A DNA stretch of 64,000 nt from Agapetus fuscipes (lineage: Eukaryota > Arthropoda > Insecta > Trichoptera > Glossosomatidae): assembly GCA_951799405.1 (NCBI GenBank), contig OX637362.1:13378493-13442492 (forward strand). The letters are read 5' to 3'. A model generated the notes under the pieces. It did no database searches and was not told the DNA's origin. It saw nothing but the letters and a program-made list of their open reading frames with translations. This document shows, piece after piece, positions 38,165-49,460 of this stretch. The stretch's first letter is position 1, and the number at the start of each line of letters is the position of its first letter. A program made the position numbers and the translations under genes.

Positions 38165-38585
38165 GAGCCTGGTGCAGATGAGCCTCCACCCTGGGGCTTC
38201 GCGTGTTGAGGCATCTGTCTCATGGACTGCGGCTCTCGGGGCGGCGAAGCCCCGAGCCGTGAACATCACCTCCCAAGCTTAATATAAGCTCGCCTAGGAC
38301 TCCAGCCTACAGATCAGTGCTTCGTGAAAGTGAGCCGCCAGAACAGTGATTGAGTTCGAGTGCGTTAGTAAATAGGTCTGGCCATTTCCTTTTCCACCCT
38401 TTCCCTTTTTATGGATTTGACTTTAACTGATTAAATCTCTTTTGTTAACATTAGCTCTTGTCTTATCAATATACAACTCTTCCCAAAATACAAAGTAAGC
38501 AACACAAAGAAAGAACCCCACGCCCTGAGAGTGATGCCGAAGAAGCTAGCCGGAGTGTGTATCCTGTAGGTACCTCCTGGAGATA
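38165..38585 (+). mobile_element. Family G retroelement 5' region, copy 3
   Basis: GC-rich block shortened to about 150 bp, hairpin CTCGGGGCGGCGAAGCCCCGAG (split as CTCGGGGC and GCCCCGAG, 38238-38259), leader, then the coding trace KERTPRPESDAEEASRSVYP, more open than in copy 1. Confidence 0.55.
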
Positions 38586-38630
38586 TCTTTCCATTGGAAA
38601 ACCTAACAATATTTACAATAATAACACAGT

Positions 38631-38893
38631 TCTAATCTCATCTTATCTAATCTAAAGTGCAAATAAATGTAACATTAAAGATTCGCATTATATGCATTTT
38701 CACAAGCAGACACGTATAAGTTCGCTCTTAAACATACCGCATGTGGACCTACAATATAAAAACCCGAATCTCAAATAAACATACACCCTGCAACTCCTGC
38801 CGACCTTCCCTGAAACAGGGGTGACATTTGTAAAGTGAACCATTGTTTACAGCATGGGTGGTAAGCCGCATACTAACCTATAAGTCAAGGAAC
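38631..38893 (-). mobile_element. SINE-A, full length
   Basis: Tail CTAATCTCATCTTATCTAATC (imperfect) to AAGTCAAGGAAC. Diagnostic GCGGTATGTTTAAGAGCGA block (reverse) is shared with the 30.4 kb copy. Confidence 0.85.
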
Positions 38894-38966
38894 ATAAACA
38901 ACAAATTTAGTTAAAATTTATTAATCGGATATTAGATGAACCGTTGTAAGAGAACTTACATTATTG

Positions 38967-39012
38967 TTGTCATTTCGTTAGCGACGTAGCTAACGTCTTC
39001 AGGAGACACCCT
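38967..39012 (-). other. Hammerhead-like / Penelope-type motif
   Basis: The minus strand reads CTCCTGAAGAC, stem GTTAGC/GCTAAC with loop TACGTC, then GAAATGAC. Box 1 is CTGAAGA instead of CTGATGA. Confidence 0.5.
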
Positions 39013-39065
39013 CTGCCCGAAACTGTGACTAGTGTCATAGAAAAAATCAGTTCATCCAAGAGCCA

Positions 39066-39281
39066 ATCAAGTGGGGGTTTCCCAGCTCCCAAAGTGGCTG
39101 GTACACATTTCTTCTCAAGGCTGAGTAAACCTTGCTGGTATTTTATTTTTGGGTTTGAAATAGACACCGAAACGGGAAATCATTTCTCCCAACAAATCTT
39201 TCTGACACCCTCGGTGGGATGCGAACCCGAGCTCAGGGCATGAAATACAAGCACTCTACCAACTGAGCTATCGACCGGCCT
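39066..39281 (-). mobile_element. SINE-B, 5' two thirds, with small duplication
   Basis: GTGGGGGTTTCCCAGCTCCC to ACTGAGCTATCGACCGGCC. Extra CCCAACAAATCTTTCT between CATTTCT and GACACCCTCGG. Confidence 0.8.
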
Positions 39282-39368
39282 TGTGAACTTAAATAAAGTA
39301 AAAGAAAGTAGTTAACTTTACCAGAATCATTAATTTAATAAAAAAAAGTAAAATGTCATCAGTATTAA

Positions 39369-39632
39369 TCTATAATCTATATAATGTATAATCTAAGTTG
39401 TAAAGATATATTATCATTTAAAGTTCATATCAAATGCATGCCCACAAACAAACACGTGTACCTAGTTCGTGCTGAATGTGTACTTACAAATGAAATCCAA
39501 GCCTCAAATGCACATGCACCCTACAACTTTTGCCGACCTTCCCTGACACAGGGGTGACATTGGCAAAGTGAACCATTGTTTACAGTATGTGTTGTCAGCC
39601 ATAACGACCTATAAGGCTATAAGTCAAGGAAT
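39369..39632 (-). mobile_element. SINE-A, TATAGAT-tail subfamily
   Basis: TCTATAATCTATATAATG to TAAGTCAAGGAAT, with GGTGACATTGGCAAAGTGAA. Contains CACAAACAAACACGTGT as in the 5.5 and 50.6 kb copies. Confidence 0.8.
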
Positions 39633-40160
39633 ACAAATACTAAATAACATTTAAGTGTATAAAAACAACAAAACCCTCAAAAGAAATCTATACGAAAAAA
39701 TTAAATACTTCTCTTTACAAAAAATGTAATATAAATGAATAAGTCAACATTGCAAATCAACATTGTAGATTAATAAAATAAAATCATTAAATAAAAATAA
39801 AAATCTTAAATTTCAACTTATTTTTATTGAAGCAACCAAAACACTTCCGTTTTAAAAATACATCTGTCTAAAGTTGAGCCTCTAATCCCAGCATTCCTAA
39901 TTGAATGGATCCAAAGCCAGAGTTTCAAATGCATTTCGCCGAGGTTAAAATGCAGCCAACTAAGCCGGAGATAGAACCAAAATGTGGCTATAAATTTCCT
40001 TGCACCGGACACTATCTAGGTTCACATTAGTGCCAAGATTTTGGCCACTGATAAAAATATAATCTAAAAGAGTTAGTCCATCGAAATGATGAGTCAATCT
40101 TATATGCAATTTATCTATCTACGAGTATATAATAATAATAATAATATTTGAATATTTTTT
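39633..40160. other. Unassigned sequence
   Basis: No feature I can support. Confidence 0.4.
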
Positions 40161-40288
40161 TAGTGAGCGCTGCTTTAGGGTCCATCACACATCAAGAGCC
40201 CTCTGCAAGCTTGATCGTCGCTATAAAAAGCGCCTATTCTCAAGCAAAACCCAGATCCTGTATTGCTGGATGGACCTTTGGTGACCCG
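40161..40288 (-). mobile_element. SINE-C, 3' part with tail 1
   Basis: TTAGTGAGCGCTGCTTTAGG to GCTGGATGGACCTTTGGTGA. The head is missing. Confidence 0.7.
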
Positions 40289-40364
40289 GAAAACATCTTT
40301 CCAGCATCATCGGCCGGCCGTGTAAGCCTTAAACTCGTATTCAAGTCATCCATGCTTAATTTTT

Positions 40365-40622
40365 GTCGGTGTTATGGCCAAGGGGGCCAAGTGGGTCGAT
40401 CGTTCTTGCGTGCTTGGAATGGAATAACGTTGGTTCGATCCCCGCTTATTATAACTTTGACCCTGGTTCAACAGATGTAATTGGGTAATTATTTATTAAT
40501 AATTCAATAAAATAAACACTAATGAATTATTAATTGATGATATTAATACCTTTTTTCGGCCAGGCAGAATAGGTTGGGGAATTGCATTCCTCTTCAGATA
40601 TTTTTTTTTTTTTGTTTTTTAA
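40365..40622 (+). mobile_element. SINE-D, full length
   Basis: Head GTCGGTGTTATGGCCAAGGG and GTTGGTTCGATCCCCGC, body and 3' end GGCCAGGCAGAATAGGTTGG with an A/T-run. Very close to the 30.85 kb copy. Confidence 0.85.
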
Positions 40623-41238
40623 TTAATAAAAATAATAAATAATAAAAAAAAATCTTCTTCTTGACGTTTTTTATTTAAGCTGAATAAAATGTTGATATAT
40701 ACCACTGTGCATTTTAATAAATTGCATTTGATAAATTCTTAATGATGAAAAAGCTCCTGTCTTCAAATCAATTAACCTAATTATCTAACACTTCCACGAA
40801 ATCAAATAAATGCACTTCCCTTAGTCGGCAGTTAGCGGAGCTTCCATGCCATCATGGATATCACGAGGTGCAATTAATCCAAAACGAATTAATGAAGGTT
40901 ATTAATTGGATTTTAAGGTTGCATTAACGCTCGCCGTTAATCAGTTAATCACGTCGCGACCCGGAATGCAGTTAACGGCCGTTATCCGCTGCGACCAAGC
41001 CTTAACGGAAAATGGAATAACGGAGTGAACGAAATGAATAATTCCTTAGGTCGTATGAATAGTCTATCTGATCTGACAATGTCGTATAAAGTCTATCTGA
41101 AGGTAAGAACAAAAAGAAAAGACGATTGATCTGTAATTTTTTCGGATAGGGTTTTGAAATTTGAATTTATTTTCAGTTGTAGTTTTGATGTCCATACATA
41201 TTACTTCGTTGATTTTAAAAATGTAATTTGTTTTGTAT
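40623..41238. other. Unassigned sequence
   Basis: Repeated CGTTAAC/GTTAACG words between 40890 and 41010 hint at a decayed TIR element. Nothing firm. Confidence 0.4.
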
Positions 41239-41491
41239 GTTCCTTGAATTACAGTTTGGTATGCCACTCACCACCCATGCTGTAAAAATTGTTCACTTTG
41301 CCAATTTCACCTCTGTTTCAGGGAAGGACGGCAAGAGTTGCAGGGTGTATGGTCATTTGTAATCTGGTTTTTATGTTGTAGGTTCACATGCGGCATGTGC
41401 AAGCGTGAACTTATACGTGTCTGCTTGTAACAATGCATATAATGTGAATTCCCAATGTAACATATGTTTGTAAATTAGATTAGATTAGATG
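41239..41491 (+). mobile_element. SINE-A, full length
   Basis: GTTCCTTGAATTACAGTTTG to TTAGATTAGATTAGATGG, with GCGGCATGTGCAAGCGTGAA. Confidence 0.85.
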
Positions 41492-41524
41492 GATTAATGC
41501 ATACTTAGTTTGCCTTTTTTTTTA

Positions 41525-41870
41525 AGAACTTTAGAGAAAATTAATGATGAAAGACCGGGAAATAAAGTGTACGATGAAAGAATGGATAGATGTCGAGATA
41601 GAGAAAGACTGAGAAAAGGTGAGGAATTATTAAATAAGAGAAGAATGGTGTGCTAGAGAAAATATGAAAATGAAGATTAAAAGAAGTTTGTTAAGATATT
41701 TTGGACATATGGAGAGAATGAGTGATGAAAGACTGACAAAGAAAGTATACGTAACAAGAACAGACGGATGTCGTGGTCGTTTGGACATCCGAAAACTGGT
41801 ATTTCCTCCCTATTTCTTTGTAATCTGCAGAGGCTCTGGTCAACCCTAGCGGAACGATGACAGAATTAAG
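41525..41870 (+). pseudogene. RTE LINE C-terminus fragment, rearranged
   Basis: Codes, with breaks, KMKIKRSLLRYFGHMERMSD, ERLTKKVYVTRTDGCRGR, then CRGSGQP and a stop, and GCGGAACGATGACAGAATTA as the 3' end. A related subfamily of the 42.97 kb LINE. Confidence 0.7.
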
Positions 41871-41898
41871 ACACGGTAATTGACAACCAAAATGTCAA

Positions 41899-42700
41899 TT
41901 GAATAGGCTACAATTGGTCGTCAATGCATGCGCTCGCATGATTGCTGATCAGTCAAAATTTACTCACATTACTCCTACTCTCCAGAAGCTTCACTGGCTC
42001 CGTATCCCGGAGCGCATCGAGTTTAAAGTGTGCATGATGTTCCACAAAGCTTTATATGGAAAAACACCCAAATTTCTTGCTGATTTAATCAAACCAGTCA
42101 CCCTCGGCAAAAAAAGCCTAACACTGCGCTCGGCTGAAACTGGAACCAAATCAAAGATTGAAGAACCGATAAGAAGAGTTAACACAATGTTTGGAGAGCA
42201 TGCATTTGCAGTTGCTGGTTATAACTTGTCAGTGATTTCTGAGCCTCCTTTGCTTTGTGCAAACACTTGGGAAAGTGTAGCGTCTCGGGAGGGCCTTCTG
42301 CCACTCGTATCTCACATAACTTTTGCATGCGAGTCCTGTGACACATCCCCGGATGGGATGGATATACAGGGCGTGGGTCAGTGGAGGGGAGACTGACCCT
42401 GAGAGAAGGTGTTGCTGGTCCTCTGGCCTGGAACCACCTGCCACATCGTGTGAGAGACCATAGAAAGTTCCGTAAAGCACTGAAGACAACCAAATTTCTG
42501 GCATCATTTGCACAAAATGACCATACCTTTGGCATTGACGATGTAAGGGTTCTGCACTCGGAATGTAAATACAGGCAACTAAATGCCCTAGAAACAATTG
42601 AAATTCATAAATGTAAGCAGAATGGCCCTATTGTAAATATTCAAATCCCTCTAGCTTCCCCCCTGCTCATTGCTCCTCTCCGCAATCCGCCATAACCCAA
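41899..42700 (+). pseudogene. L2-like LINE C-terminus with an inserted 191-bp element
   Basis: Frame 1: MNRLQLVVNACARMIADQSK, HITPTLQKLHWLRIPERIEF, LRSAETGTKSK, then MFGEHAFAVAG up to 42219. It resumes at 42420 with PLAWNHLPHRVRDHRKFRKA and LKTTKF. The break is an insertion (42220-42410) flanked by GTTGCTGGT. 5'-truncated. Confidence 0.85.
42220..42410. mobile_element. 191-bp insertion with a 9-bp target duplication, unknown family
   Basis: GTTGCTGGT occurs at 42211-42219 and 42411-42419, and the L2 reading frame is restored by removing 200 bp. No clear TIR, tRNA-like head or A-tail; GC content is higher than in the surroundings. Confidence 0.8.
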
Positions 42701-42924
42701 TCCCCTTAATTTTAGTTTTATTCTTTGTCATTTTGTTGTTATTATTATTATTTGTCTTTTTGTGTTGACTCAATAATTTTATTTGTGCTTTAAATATTTT
42801 ATTTTTTGACCCTCGGATGTTTGAATTAATTTATTGTAATTATTATATATTATTTTATGTTTTCTTTCTTTTAATTTTTGACTGTTGTATTTCATTTAAA
42901 TTAAGTTCATATTTTTTGTACCTA

Positions 42925-45900
42925 TACCTACCTGTAACTGTAACTGTAACTGTAACTCTGTCGCCATTCCGCTAGGGGTGGCCAGAGCCTCTGCAGAGTT
43001 GCCTCCATTTTTTCCTATCCTTACATACCTCTTTCAATTCATTCATATCCATCACCTTTTTCATGCATTTTCTTCTTTTACGCTCACTTTGTATATCCCA
43101 TTCTTTCACAATCTCCTCAATCTGATCACTCCATACTTTTCTCGGTCGTCCCTTCCCTCTTTTTCCTTTCACACTTTCTTTGTATACATACTTTGTCAGT
43201 CTATCATCATTCATTCTTTCCACATGTCCAAACCATCTCATCACATTCTTTTGTACCTTAACTTTCACATCCTCTTTCAAATTACATTCTTTTTTTACCC
43301 ATTCATTCCTAACTCTATCCCTCAGAGTTTTTCCTGTCATGCTTCTCAGATGCTTCATTTCCACCGTACATACTTTACTCATTTCGCTATCGTTCACTGT
43401 CCATGCTTCACTTCCATACAACAAAGTCGGTAACAATATGCCATTGTGTACCGCCATTCTCAGATCCATCGTCAATCGCTTGTTCTTTGCTATTCTTCCT
43501 ATTGCACCGACCACTTGTTTTCCCTTGCACACCCTATTCTCAAGTTCTCTTGTCATCTTTCCATTCTTTTCAAACATACTTCCCAAGTATCTAAATTCAT
43601 CCACAACTTCAACTTTCGTACCATTCAACAAAAACGTGCACTCTTCATTTTCATCCGTTCTGTCAAAAATCAGTACTTTCGTCTTACTTGCATTAATTTT
43701 CAACTTGTTCACACACAGAGCATGGTTCAGACTAGAGAGCATTGCCTGAAGCTCTGCTGCTGAATCAGCAATTAGTACTGCATCATCAGCATAAAGCAGA
43801 ACTCCTACTTTTCTCTCTCCAATCTGTATGCCATGCCCTTCCAGATTCGCTTGTTTAACACAATGATCCATAATTATATTGAATAACCACGGGCTCATTA
43901 TGCAACCCTGTCTCACACCCTTGTACACATTAAAATACTCGCTGTATTCTCCATCCACCCTGACACACGCCCTGCTATTTAGATAGATGGCGCGTATCGC
44001 GTTCAGAAGTGCTTTATTCACACCATACCTCTCAAGCACACACCACATCATACTTCTATCCACCGAGTCGAAGGCTTTCTCAAGATCTACGAAAGCCGCG
44101 TAGACCTTTTTATTTACGGCTAGCTGTTTTTCGACGATCTGTCGAAGCGCGAATATCTGGTCTACGCAACCTCTTTCCGGCATAAAGCCAGATTGTATAT
44201 CTGAGACCCTCATCTTACCCTATGGATAAGAATCTTGCATAGCACTTTACCTGGCACACTAAGAAGGCTAATCGGTCTGAAGTTACGGCAGTCTTTTTTG
44301 TCACCTTTACCTTTGTAGATTGGCACAATGACCGCCTCTCTCCAGTCCGATGGAACCTCCTTGACACTAACACACAATTCGCAAAGCTCTTTCATCCATT
44401 CAATTACACATTCTCCTCCCGCTTTCATCATCTCAGGTCTCACACCATCCACACTTGCAGCTTTCCCATTCTTTAATTCCTTTATGACCTTTCTTACTTC
44501 TTCTTTCGATATTTTCAAAACATTGCCCTCATCATAATCTCCTTTCACAGTTAAATCACATTCTTCTTCACCAAAAACCTCATTAAAATATTCTTTCCAT
44601 CTCTTTTTTACATCGTCTTTATTCCACAGAATGTCTCCGCTTACATTTTTGATTCCCGGAGTTGTGGACCTACAACTGTCGTTGTTTTGTCTCACCCAGC
44701 TCCAGAACATCTTTTTATTGTCAGAGAAGTCATTCTGTGCTCTTTCACTCAATTTTTCTTCCATTCTTCTCTTACTCATTTGAACTTCATTCTTCGCTAG
44801 CCATTTTTTCGCCTTGTATTCAGTCTCTAACACTTTATTCTTTCTGTCATTAATCCATTTTAAATAACTCTCTTTCTTCTCTTTCACTGCTTGTTTAACC
44901 CTATCATTCCACCATTCATTGCCTTTTCTATGCCCAATCGTAACTTCACCGCATACTCTCTTTGCGCTTTCGACCAAACATGTTTTAAATGTTTTCCACA
45001 TTTTTTCTACACATGCATTCTTCACAAGTTCCTTGCATTCATCCGATTTCAAAATCTGGCTTATTTCAGCTTCAAAATCATTCCTGACATTTTCATCATC
45101 TAATTTTTCCACTTTCACTCTTTTCATCTTAATCACTTTCGATCTTTTCCTATCTTTTACTTCGCCTATCATTACTTTTGCACACAAGAGATGATGGTCT
45201 GAGCCCACGGATATACCTTGGTAGACTCTGACATCTCTTATGGCACCTCTCATACATTCTTCCATACATATGTAGTCAATGACTGTGCGAGTATTTGGCC
45301 CATACCACGTGTATGTGTGCACGTCTTTATGCTTATACCAAGTATTTGATACAAACATACCATGCTCCACACACACGTCAACAAGCCGTCTCCCACTGCC
45401 ATTGATGACACCCCTTCCGTTTGGTCCTATTACCCTTTCACTCTTCTACTCTTCCTTTCTTCTACCCACCCATCCGTTCATGTCACCAAGCAGAATCACC
45501 TTTTCTTCTTTGTCTTTCATTCTGATTTTATCGTCAAGCATATCCCAGAATTCATTCTTAATCTCCATACATTCTGAATCTACTGGCGCATAGCATGCTA
45601 TCAGTAGAAAATTCGTTCTATCGTACTTGATCCTTACTAGGAGAATCCTAGGGGAGATCCATTCATAATTCCTGATATAGCTCTTCACACATTCACTAAA
45701 AATCACACCAACACCCTGTCTAGGACATCCATCTTTCACACCTGAGTAAATGAACAAATTTCCATTACTCATAACTTTCTCTCCTTCACCTTTCATTTTA
45801 GTTTCGGTCACACATAAAATTTTAATTTTTCTCTCATTCATCTCTTTCAATAGTTCTTCTTCCTTATTTTTCATACCTCTTACATTCAAAGTAGCAATAA

Positions 45901-46075
45901 TCCATTCATCTCCTTTCTTACGTCTGCTTTTACCAGGCCACAGTGGTTTCCCACTGTACCTGGCAAAGCTTTTGGCAACCCTGCAGGGGCCATCCGACAC
46001 TCCTCCAACAGTACGGCGACCGGGATTGTCAGCCCCAGTGCGCCTAATCACCTTTTTCTTTGAATTTATATAATT
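42925..46075 (-). mobile_element. RTE-clade LINE, nearly complete coding length
   Basis: Minus strand: short 5' leader, one long endonuclease-RT frame (46051-42972) and a very short 3' UTR ending in (GTTACA)n (42936-42960). Compactness, a single ORF and a short repeat tail are RTE traits. No target duplication was identified. Confidence 0.85.
42972..46051 (-). pseudogene. RTE endonuclease-reverse transcriptase, two lesions
   Basis: About 1,025 codons. Endonuclease (first ~230): ATLNVRGM, VTETKMKG, LLGDMNGWVG and VGSDHHLL. A TAG stop at 45446-45448 (after WVGRRKEE) interrupts it, after which the same frame continues. RT: NFRPISLLSVPGKVL, then a frameshift at 44210-44213, then QSGFMPERGCVDQIF, FVDLEKAFDSVDR, GVRQGCIMSPWLF and LLYADD (intact catalytic pair). 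C-terminal: LPTLLYGSEAWT, MRWFGHVERMNDDRLTKYVY, GRPRKVWSDQIEE and KKWRQLCRGSGHP, then a stop. With only two lesions the copy is fairly young. Confidence 0.9.
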
Positions 46076-46104
46076 TTGATCTATGGTTTGTTCTTAATAA
46101 TTTT

Positions 46105-46190
46105 AATTTTTTATACATCACTCTTGATAATGACCTGAATATTAAAGGTCAAAAGTACTCGAGATTTAAAATATTATTGTGAAAATAAAA
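46105..46190 (+). other. Hammerhead-like / Penelope-type motif
   Basis: CTCTTGATAATGACCTGAAT, AAAGGTCAAAAGTACTCGAG. GACCT and AGGTC can pair. A diverged relative of the 16.7 kb motif. Confidence 0.35.
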
Positions 46191-46605
46191 CCACGTTTAA
46201 TAAAAAATAATTTGATTTTAAATAAAATGAATTTTCACTGTGTGAATACACAAACCCTACAATATCTTTATTCAAGTTGTAAAAGATCTTCTATGTGGCA
46301 GACAATTATAATTACAAATTTCTACGTAAGAAATAACTTCAGTAATTAACCCCATTTACAATACTTTTTACCCAGTTATACAAACAATGAAAAGCGAGGT
46401 TATCAAATATTCAGCGACTTTTCTGTATTGCGCTGGAACTATTTTAAAAGTCCTTGTCAGCGAATATGGGTTGTTTTTCGGAGTTCTCCTATTGGTAAAT
46501 AAAAAATAACGTTTGGCCAAACATAAATAAATCACAAAAGACAGTGGCGTAACGCGTTATCGTATCGAAATATTTTATTTACTAAACTCCTTTTTTTGAA
46601 AATAA
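46191..46605. other. Unassigned sequence
   Basis: No feature I can support. Confidence 0.4.
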
Positions 46606-46770
46606 GTTTTTTTTTTTAAGAAACCCTGTGTGGGAGACTTCCTAGATTTTAGAGACTCTAGGGGTATATGAAACTTTTTGTAGTGCCGCAGAGGTGTTTA
46701 CGAGCTTGGTCGTCGCTACAAAGCACCAATATACAAGCAAGACCCAGTTGCTGTAAGGCAGGATAGACCA
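46606..46770 (-). mobile_element. SINE-C, 3' part with tail 2
   Basis: T-run, AAACCCTGTGTGGGAGACTT, CTCTAGGGGTATATGAAAC to TTGCTGTAAGGCAGGATAG. Head missing. Confidence 0.75.
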
Positions 46771-46771
46771 T

Positions 46772-46988
46772 GGGGCAAAGATATATTGGCATTTAAGGCT
46801 ACCCATAAGCAGGCACGTGTAAGTTTGTGCTTACACATTTTGCATGTGTGCGTACAAAGTAAAGCAAATCTTACATGAGCATAAACCTTGTAACTTCTGC
46901 CGCCTTACTTGAGTCTGTGTAGGTATTGGCAAATGTGAAATAAGTAGCATGGGGGGTCAGCCTCATACCAACCTATTAGTCAAGGAAC
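46772..46988 (-). mobile_element. SINE-A' copy, first of a tandem pair
   Basis: GCAAAGATATATTGGCATTT to TATTAGTCAAGGAAC. Same divergent subfamily as 27.1 kb. Confidence 0.75.
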
Positions 46989-47152
46989 TATAATTTATAA
47001 TCTAAGGTGCAAAGATATATTAATATTTAAAGCGCCTATTAAATGCATGAACAGAGACAGGCACATAGAGGTTCGCGCCTACACATTCTGCGTGTGTGCA
47101 TAAAAATAAAATAAAAACCTCACATAAACATAAACCTTGCAACTCCTGCCAC
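46989..47152 (-). mobile_element. SINE-A' copy, second of the pair, truncated
   Basis: TATAATCTAAGGTGCAAAGA to CCTTGCAACTCCTGCCACC. Both copies face the same way. Confidence 0.75.
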
Positions 47153-47375
47153 CATTGATTTTTAGAGAGACTTCACTGACCCAGATAAACAAAACACACA
47201 ATAACATATTCGTAGCAATATATTCCAAGGCTTCACTAATTCACAGACTTGTCAATGTTGAATTACTTATGATAATAGTATATTTATTAAATAAAGTTTC
47301 AAACTTTCACTTTCAATTTCATGGCCAGTGTTAATAATAATTAACAAATCATTTTTGTGTACTTTGTGGTTTCCA

Positions 47376-47544
47376 TGTTCTATTTGCAGCTCCTACATCT
47401 GCCGACGTTTCACTTTCACGAGCAGAAAGCATCCTCAAGGCGAGTTATCAAAGCGCCGCGGCGGTCTTCGTTGTCTTTGCTAGTTAGTGTTAGCGCGTCG
47501 ATGGAAGCAAAATGTCGGCAGATGTAGGAGCTGCAAATAGAACA
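47376..47544 (-). other. 31-bp inverted repeat around a Penelope-type motif
   Basis: TGTTCTATTTGCAGCTCCTA (47376) is mirrored perfectly for 31 bp at 47514-47544. Inside, the minus strand reads CTTGAGGATG, a GCTTTC/GAAAGT stem and GAAACGTCGGC. Same layout as 19.8 and 61.8 kb. Confidence 0.6.
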
Positions 47545-47618
47545 CGGTCAAACCCGAAAGAACACAAAAACGGTTTGTCAAGTATGTTTTTTTTTTATAG
47601 AAAAACTAGTTTTGCTTT

Positions 47619-47870
47619 TCGCACGCTTAATAATAAAAAGAAATAACTCTAAAATTGGGAAAATCGAGATTTTGTAATAAAACGCTAGAACAATGCGAGA
47701 AGAATACGTAGAATGCGACAGCCGTTCAATTTGGACGAATATGACCGAGATAAACATCGGACGCCTTTTTCATTCCATACAAGTTGTACTGGTTGTCTGA
47801 ACTTCAAACATGATTTTCCAGCATTCTTATTTTTTGAGTTGTTGCTCTTTATTATTTATTAAGCGCGCAT
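47619..47870. mobile_element. TIR element (MITE), copy 3, older
   Basis: TCGCACGCTTAATAATAAAA to TTATTATTTATTAAGCGCGC. Same interior as the 7.5 and 21.2 kb copies (GACAGCCGTTCAATTTGGAC), with altered ends. Confidence 0.8.
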
Positions 47871-48527
47871 TCTGTGTGCGCCACTGTGGCAAACAAACTT
47901 GGACGAAGCAAATTGTCTCGCAGCGGGGAAAACACCTGAAAATCCTGAAGATTCATAATTTATTAACGACTTTTGAATTACAAAAGGGAAAATAAAAGCC
48001 AGTTAGGGAGAATTGTAAACTGTTTGCCGGTCCGTCAGTCATTTAGGGGCGAGGGTGGGTGGTAAGGGGTAGGAGGAGGGGGGGGAGGAAAACGAAAACT
48101 CAATTTATATTTTAATCAACGTAAAAATTAATGAAGTTTTTTTTTTGTCGTCCCTTGTTGAGTCGAACAAACGGAATTTCATGGGGTAGGAATTCATTAG
48201 TGGCCGCACTGAAAATGTCTGGACATTTTTATTTTCATTCTCAGCTTAAATATTTGCTTTTAATTATATTAATCAGTTGATTTTTTGTTGACGTGCGCTG
48301 GTAAATAAGCCACTCACCGCCCTATATTTCTACCAATCTAGGAGATTGAGCGAAATTGTTGACACTACAGCTCAAAGTGAGTGGACCAATCGCTTACAGC
48401 ATTACTTATTCAACTCACCTGTCTTCTAATTCTACTTTTAATTGCACCCTATACCATAGAATGGTAAATTATAAACAATTATTTGGAAAATAAACCCCTA
48501 TCGACGAAATATGGGTGTACTGTTTAA
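47871..48527. other. Unassigned sequence
   Basis: A G-rich stretch (48052-48091, GGGTGGGTGGTAAGGGG and on) stands out. No gene or repeat recognised. Confidence 0.45.
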
Positions 48528-49013
48528 TACGCAACTAAACGCAACTAAGCTACACATATAGTGTAATTTTTTGCGTGCGTAATTGCGCCTTGTTTACCTT
48601 TTTATTTTTACGGGTAAGGGGGCCGGCCTCATACAAACCACTTTCAGTTGAAGGAGGGGTTTTTCAGCTCCCGGGGGGCTGGTTCTCATTTCTTGTGAAG
48701 GCTTAGTAAACCTTGAGATTGAACTTTTGCTCTCGGCATGGAATGCAAGCATTCTACCAATTGAGCTATCGACCTTTTTACGAGCTTGATCGTCGTCGCT
48801 ACATAGCGCCAATTCTCAAGCAAGATCCAGTTGATGTAAGGCTGGATGAACCTTTGGTGACCGGTCATTGGTAAGGGTGTATGAATTTTTTAACTCAGCG
48901 AAGAGCAACTTTGAAAATATAAATGGTATATTTTTGTGCTCCGCCGGGATCCGAATCCACAACCCTCCATTTACGAGTCCGAAGTGTTGCCACTACGGAC
49001 TACGGACCGGTCC
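48528..49013 (-). mobile_element. Composite SINE: SINE-C joined to SINE-B, copy 1
   Basis: Minus-strand order: linker ATCTTGGACCGG (5S lost), C head, C body cut before its tail (at GACGACGATCAAGCTCG), TAAAAA, then B head GGTCGATAGCTCAATTGG and B body to GCAACTAAACGCAAC. The B part lacks the same ~60-bp segment as copy 2, and the C-B junction is identical, so the dimer itself was mobile. Confidence 0.85.
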
Positions 49014-49460
49014 AAGATTTATTTTCCGTGGTGCCATTTAATGGTCCAGGACCATCTCAAGGGTGCCATGTTTTCTTGAAAACAGCAATGTCTTCAGTCC
49101 TTTTCTGAAGGTGGTGATGGGTTGGTTCATTCGAAAATTGACGGGAAAATTGTTCCAGGACCCTAAGTATGAGTTTCAAAACTTAAGTAATGTAAAGTTT
49201 TCGGCAATTCATGAAGAGTGATTGCCCCCAAAATCTGCCGTTTTTGTTTGTTTGAACTTGATTTTCTTCATCACTGTAACTCTTTAGCTAAGACCATAAA
49301 GTGTAAGAAACAAAAACGGCAGATTTTGGGAGAAATCACGCTTTAAAATTTTCCCGTAAACTTTACTTTTCTCAAGTTTTGCAACTCGTACTAAGGGTAG
49401 GCAACTGGCCCGGCTACCGCAAAGCTCCTGTCTGTAAAATTTGACGTGTTTGCTCTCTTG
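49014..49460 (-). pseudogene. L2-like LINE C-terminus split by a foldback element
   Basis: The minus strand codes RANTSNFTDRSFAVAGPVA, breaks, then WNNFPVNFRMNQPITTFRKG and LKTLLFSRKHGTLEM. Same subfamily as 34.7 kb, which gives the empty site GTGGCCTGGAACAA. Confidence 0.8.
49160..49398. mobile_element. 239-bp foldback element, family F, copy 2
   Basis: ACCCTAAGTATGAGTTTCAA to TTGCAACTCGTACTAAGGGT, with long arms through AAAATCTGCCGTTTTTGTTT. AGG repeats on both sides (49157-49159 and 49399-49401). Comparison with the intact L2 at 35.2 kb supports this 3-bp duplication. Confidence 0.85.

Noticed and set aside
43180..43749. Forward reading frames of up to 189 codons across the RTE LINE
   Set aside because: They are antisense shadows of the RTE reverse transcriptase; composition (Ser, Phe, His rich) matches reversed coding sequence.
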